Shown in pieces: positions 60,557-64,000 of a stretch of 64,000 nt of DNA (its first letter is position 1; each line of letters opens with the position of its first letter). The translations under genes were made by a program, and so were the position numbers. The notes below the pieces were generated by a model, which was not told the origin of the DNA, did not search any database, and was given only the letters and a program-made list of their open reading frames with translations. This DNA comes from Olavius sp. associated proteobacterium Delta 1 (lineage in GTDB: Bacteria > Desulfobacterota > Desulfobacteria > Desulfobacterales > JAFDCJ01). The stretch is taken from positions 1 through 64,000 of the forward strand of contig CACVKW010000182.1 in NCBI GenBank assembly GCA_902749685.1, read 5' to 3'.

Positions 60557-61272
60557 TCGCTTTTGCGGGCACGCAGATATCCGTAAACCCGCACGTTGAG
60601 CTCCGGCCGAACTTTGCTGTCTGTTTTCAAAATGATGGTGTCGTAATATCGACCGGTTTTTTCTCTCAGATTTTCAATCTTTAATTCATATGCCGGGCCA
60701 TTGGGATTTTTTACTTCATCCAGCTGAATATTGATGTTTTTACCGTCTTTCGCCCGGGCATCGAGAATTTTAAATGGATATTTCTTCTCGGGAATAATCG
60801 TAACCTGACCCTTGATTGAATCTCCGGCAATCCCGCGTAAACTGATATGCTGCGGACGGATTGTGGCAAATTTTTCCACTGCACCGGATATAACCAGATC
60901 CTGCCGCGGGCGTTTCTTATCATTCGTATAAACGCCTGCGGTTTTCTTCATTTTTCTTCCGCCATAGCCCTTTGTATTGACGCTTAAAGTTATTTTTCCC
61001 TCGCCACCGGCGGGGATCTCTCTTGAATAAGAGACAGCGGTACACCCTCAGCCGGTTTTGACTCTTTCAACTTTCAACGTCGCCGTACCCTTGTTTTGAA
61101 TGACAAAATTATGCACGACTTTGGCCCCATCCAGCACCGGTGAAAATTCATAGCTGCTTTCCGGAAAAACGGCGGATGGGGACGATTGATCTTGAGTGCC
61201 GAAACAAACGGCAGCGAACAGTGTCAGAAATAGCGCAAACGATAACACTGTAAGAGTTTTCAATTTCATCAT
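60553..61272 (-). CDS. DUF1573-domain exported protein with in-frame TGA (candidate selenoprotein)
   Basis: Reading from ATG 61272 through a TGA at 61048-61050 to the stop at 60553 gives 239 residues with no other stop. A signal peptide (LTVLSFALFLTLFAAVCFG) is followed by a DUF1573 Ig-like domain: FEFSPV-type strand, VVHNFVIQNKGTATLKVERV, KTG-[TGA]-GCTAVSYSREIP, GGEGKITLSV, then AGVYTNDKKRPRQDL and a second Ig-like half. In DUF1573 the conserved site reads CGCT; the TGA falls exactly on the first cysteine (codon 75). A perfect 6-bp hairpin TCTCTT-ATTC-AAGAGA begins about 16 bases after it. Selenocysteine or a recent nonsense mutation both fit; if not recoded, the gene is broken into 61048-61272 and 60553-60951. 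Confidence 0.7.
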
Positions 61273-61353
61273 ATGCTCCTTCCGAATTTATAATACGCTA
61301 AGACTCAATAAAAAATTTTATGACGCATGCTGCTGAATGTCAAGATACAAGTT

Positions 61354-63795
61354 TTACATCAAAAATACCGGATCCACATCAATCGCCACCTGGATCCGGC
61401 GATGGTTGAATTCTGGGTGGCTTTCCGACCTTAGTTGATTGATGAATTGATGGAGCGCTCCGGTATTTGATCCTTTCAACAGAATCTGCCAGCGGTAGCG
61501 TCCGGCTATCCTGGTCAGAGAGGCTTCGATGGGGCCCATAATTTCAAGGCTCCGATAATGAGCGGCATGGATTGTTTTCAGCTTGCGGCAGTGATCTCCC
61601 AAAAGGTTGGCATGTTTTTCGGTTTCATGCGGGTCTTTGCCCGATATTTTGAGCTGGATCATGCGGGAAAACGGTGGATATGCAAGAGCTTGCCGAAAAC
61701 CGATCTCCTGCTGATAAAAAGCCTTAAAATCCTGGTTTTGAGCGGCGGAAATACAAAAATGTTCAGGGTTGTATGTTTGCAAAATCACCCGGCCGGGTCT
61801 GTTACCCCGACCTGCCCGACCGGCGACCTGGGCCAATAATTGAAAGGTTCGTTCACCGGCCCGAAAATCCGGAAAGCTCAGGGAAAGATCCGCACAGATG
61901 ATTCCGACCAGGGTGATGTTCGGGAAATCATGCCCTTTGGCAACCATCTGGGTACCCACTAAAATATCGGTGGATTTATTTTTAAGCCCTTTAAGCAGCT
62001 TTATGATCGATCCTTTGCGGGTGGTGGTATCCCGGTCCATACGGGCAATCCGGGCCTTTTTGTATAGCGATGTTAACATATCTTCCAGCTTTTCGGTACC
62101 AAGGCCCAGGTGTTTAATTTTGGTTGAACCGCAAATATCGCAACTGGATGTGGCAGCCCGGCTATAGCCACAGTAATGACATCGGTAGGCGTTGGAACGC
62201 TGGTGCAGGGTCAGTGAAATATCGCAATGTTTGCAGCGCATAGCCTGGCCACATGCGCCGCAAACCGGAAAGCTTGCATATCCCCGTCGGTTTAAGAAAA
62301 GCAATACCTGTTCACCGCGTTCAAGGGTCTCTTTCATCGCCACCTGCAGCTCAGGCGTGATGAAGCGTTGAATGCCTCTTGCATCCCGGATTTGCCGAAG
62401 ATCCACAATCCGGATATCAGGTAAATGTCGCTCTTCTACACGCTTTGGCAGAGAGAGTTCGGTAAATTTGTTGATTGTAACATTATAGTAGGATTGCATT
62501 GACGGTGTGGCTGACCCCAGGATCACGATGCACTGATTTTGTTTCGCCCTGACCACCGCCAAATCTCTGGCGTTATAACGCAGCTTGCCTTCCTGCTTGT
62601 AAGATGAGTCATGCTCTTCGTCGACAACAATAACTCCGAGGTTTGCAAAGGGAGCGAATATGGCTGAACGGGCACCGATTGCAACTGTGGCTTGCCCCTG
62701 CAGGATGCGGGTCCATTGATCATAGCGTTCCCCCGCGGACAATCCGCTGTGCAACACACAGACACATTCACCGAATCGAGCGCGGAACCGCCGCTCTAAC
62801 TGGGTAATCAGTGCGATTTCCGGCACCAGAACCAGGACAAAACGGCCCTTTTTTAATACCGCGGCCGCCACCTGCATATAGACTTCGGTTTTACCGCTTC
62901 CGGTCACCCCGTTTAGCAGAAATGGGTGATACCCTTTATTCAGATAGTTGCAGGCATGCGAAACGGCCTTTTGCTGTTCCCGATTTAATATGGGGGCAAT
63001 ATCGGGCTTGATCGGTTCACCGAAAGGATCCCGGTACACCCGCTTGTGTTCAATCGTCAGATAACCGGCGCTTTCAAGCGGTTTAATCAATGAAGCAGCA
63101 GTGGGGACCGCCTCTTTAACTTTTTTGAGGGCAATCTCCTGCTCGGTTTTTAAAATGTCCAATATCTTTTGTCGGGGCTTTGATAGCCGATCCAGCGGCA
63201 AACTGGTGTCAGCCAGGCGTACAAATCGTTCCAGTCTGGCTTTGGTTCTGGCTCCGCTGAGTTCCCATTTTCTGGTAATCCAACCGCTCTGTTCAAAATT
63301 GTAAAGTAAAGCGCCCGGAATTTTGGGGCCAATATTTTTAAAAAGCTTGCTCAGCCGGCAAGGTCCCGCCAGCAATTGCTCCAATACTAGTTTGGCGATT
63401 GGGGACAGCGGCTCACTTTTGTGTGCGCGGCGCCCGATATCAGTAATGGTGATCGATGAGTAGTCGTAGACATTTAAACCACCCGGCAGCGCATTTTTAA
63501 CCACCTCTCCGATCGGATATTTATAATATTCGGCAATCCACCTAAAAAACGGAACCATGCCCGGCGGGAAAAGGGGCTGTTCGTCGAGAACATCTAAAAT
63601 AGGTTTGAGTTCTTTATGGTCCAAATTCCGGCTTGGCCCAAAAATATAGCCAGTGACCCTGCGCCGGCCAAAGGGGGCCAGAACCCTTTTCCCCGGGTCT
63701 AATAATTCTAGCAACGGTTCCGCTGCGGAATAGGTAAAGGTGCGAAAAACCGGAAGCGCGATAGCCACTTCTATGTATCTTGTATCCGAAGTCAT
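61354..63795 (-). CDS. priA: primosomal protein N' (replication restart helicase PriA)
   Basis: An 813-residue PriA, slightly longer than the common 730. The N-terminal 3'-DNA-binding domain begins IEVAIALPVFRTFTYS. The helicase core has Walker A GVTGSGKTEVY, the DEEH box (VVDEEHDSSYKQE) and ILGSATPS. The zinc-binding insertion has eight cysteines from CGACGQAMRCKHCD to CDICGSTKIKH. Motifs V and VI (TQMVAKGHDFPN, QVAGRAGRG) follow. It reloads the replication machinery at stalled forks. It starts at ATG 63795; the longer length comes from the linker around residues 120-250. Intact and confidently identified. Confidence 0.95.
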   Translation of the reverse strand: MTSDTRYIEVAIALPVFRTFTYSAAEPLLELLDPGKRVLAPFGRRRVTGYIFGPSRNLDHKELKPILDVLDEQPLFPPGMVPFFRWIAEYYKYPIGEVVKNALPGGLNVYDYSSITITDIGRRAHKSEPLSPIAKLVLEQLLAGPCRLSKLFKNIGPKIPGALLYNFEQSGWITRKWELSGARTKARLERFVRLADTSLPLDRLSKPRQKILDILKTEQEIALKKVKEAVPTAASLIKPLESAGYLTIEHKRVYRDPFGEPIKPDIAPILNREQQKAVSHACNYLNKGYHPFLLNGVTGSGKTEVYMQVAAAVLKKGRFVLVLVPEIALITQLERRFRARFGECVCVLHSGLSAGERYDQWTRILQGQATVAIGARSAIFAPFANLGVIVVDEEHDSSYKQEGKLRYNARDLAVVRAKQNQCIVILGSATPSMQSYYNVTINKFTELSLPKRVEERHLPDIRIVDLRQIRDARGIQRFITPELQVAMKETLERGEQVLLFLNRRGYASFPVCGACGQAMRCKHCDISLTLHQRSNAYRCHYCGYSRAATSSCDICGSTKIKHLGLGTEKLEDMLTSLYKKARIARMDRDTTTRKGSIIKLLKGLKNKSTDILVGTQMVAKGHDFPNITLVGIICADLSLSFPDFRAGERTFQLLAQVAGRAGRGNRPGRVILQTYNPEHFCISAAQNQDFKAFYQQEIGFRQALAYPPFSRMIQLKISGKDPHETEKHANLLGDHCRKLKTIHAAHYRSLEIMGPIEASLTRIAGRYRWQILLKGSNTGALHQFINQLRSESHPEFNHRRIQVAIDVDPVFLM

Positions 63796-64000
63796 GGAGG
63801 CGCTTACTTAGGACCGCAAATTAAATAGACAATAAACTTGTTTTTACAAAAAAATACCCGCTTCATAAAAAATCAGAAAAATTCGACTTGGCTGCCTTCG
63901 ACAAGCTCAGGCTAGCAGCAAATCTTTTATTTAGATTCTCCGATTCCGACCGATACAAGCTAGTGTAATTCGATTTTGAGGGGTGCAAGCTTTCTTTCGG
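63796..64000. other. intergenic upstream of priA
   Basis: No gene seen. It includes the 22-nt word at 63891-63912 that is the exact reverse complement of 19026-19047, a type of dispersed short repeat. Confidence 0.5.

Noticed and set aside
1-64000. CRISPR arrays, tRNA, rRNA, insertion sequences or prophage genes
   Set aside because: No regularly spaced direct repeats, no cloverleaf-like segments with conserved T-arm, and no transposase, integrase or phage motifs were found by reading.

Overview
The window reads as a stretch of a Gram-negative chromosome of roughly balanced GC, most probably from a Desulfobacterota (deltaproteobacterial) lineage. Grounds: LptF/LptG (an LPS-bearing outer membrane), a CdaA-type diadenylate cyclase, many intergenic palindromic repeats, and a candidate selenocysteine codon, which is common in that phylum. 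This placement is inferred from gene content only. I saw no rRNA, tRNA, CRISPR array, transposase or phage gene.

Layout. (1) 1-2,700: an SDR oxidoreductase, decayed remnants of a class II photolyase and an NmrA/DUF2867-type SDR, and a 45-residue small protein with a strong ribosome binding site. (2) 2,700-8,400: two copies of a two-gene operon (small membrane-anchored protein plus polytopic GT-C-like membrane protein) facing away from each other, then a GT39/ArnT-like transferase. (3) 8,675-26,450 (ABC exporter to 28,307): the most interesting region, a complete-looking sphingolipid locus. It has a serine-palmitoyltransferase-type alpha-oxoamine synthase, a dedicated acyl carrier protein, a fatty acyl-AMP ligase, a CerR-like reductase and a GNAT-fold protein like bacterial ceramide synthase. 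It also has a head-group module: LCB5/DAG-type lipid kinase, Tam41-like cytidylyltransferase, CDP-alcohol phosphatidyltransferase with a degenerate N-terminal domain, metallophosphoesterase and two sugar/alcohol-phosphate nucleotidyltransferases. lptFG and two MarR regulators lie inside it. The MarR/nucleotidyltransferase pair is duplicated, and one transferase copy is a deletion pseudogene; both MarR promoters carry the same inverted repeat. (4) 28,369-35,562: a nonulosonic-acid-like sugar module (KdsC-type phosphatase, NeuB, PtmA-like SDR, aldehyde dehydrogenase, CMP-sugar synthetase, transketolase) without a NeuC epimerase in view. (5) 35,666-50,177: a surface glycan assembly block built from paralogue sets: two GT2s, three sulfotransferases, two 'surface carbohydrate biosynthesis' proteins, two further GT-B-like proteins, another polysaccharide protein and two methyltransferases. 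(6) 50,356-63,795: envelope and signalling genes (DUF3108, putative glycoside hydrolase, response regulator, EEP-family hydrolase, PAS histidine kinase), a CdaA-YbbR fusion, a twin Cys4 protein, a HAD phosphatase, a DUF1573 gene with an in-frame TGA at its conserved cysteine, and PriA.

Taken together the window is an envelope-building region: region 3 should make and decorate ceramide-type lipids, region 4 should supply an activated acidic sugar, and region 5 should assemble and sulfate a surface polysaccharide. Intergenic spaces are seeded with at least ten palindromic elements of about 60-180 bp and with short GCC/GGC hairpins. All functional calls are from reading the translated sequence; no database search was run.
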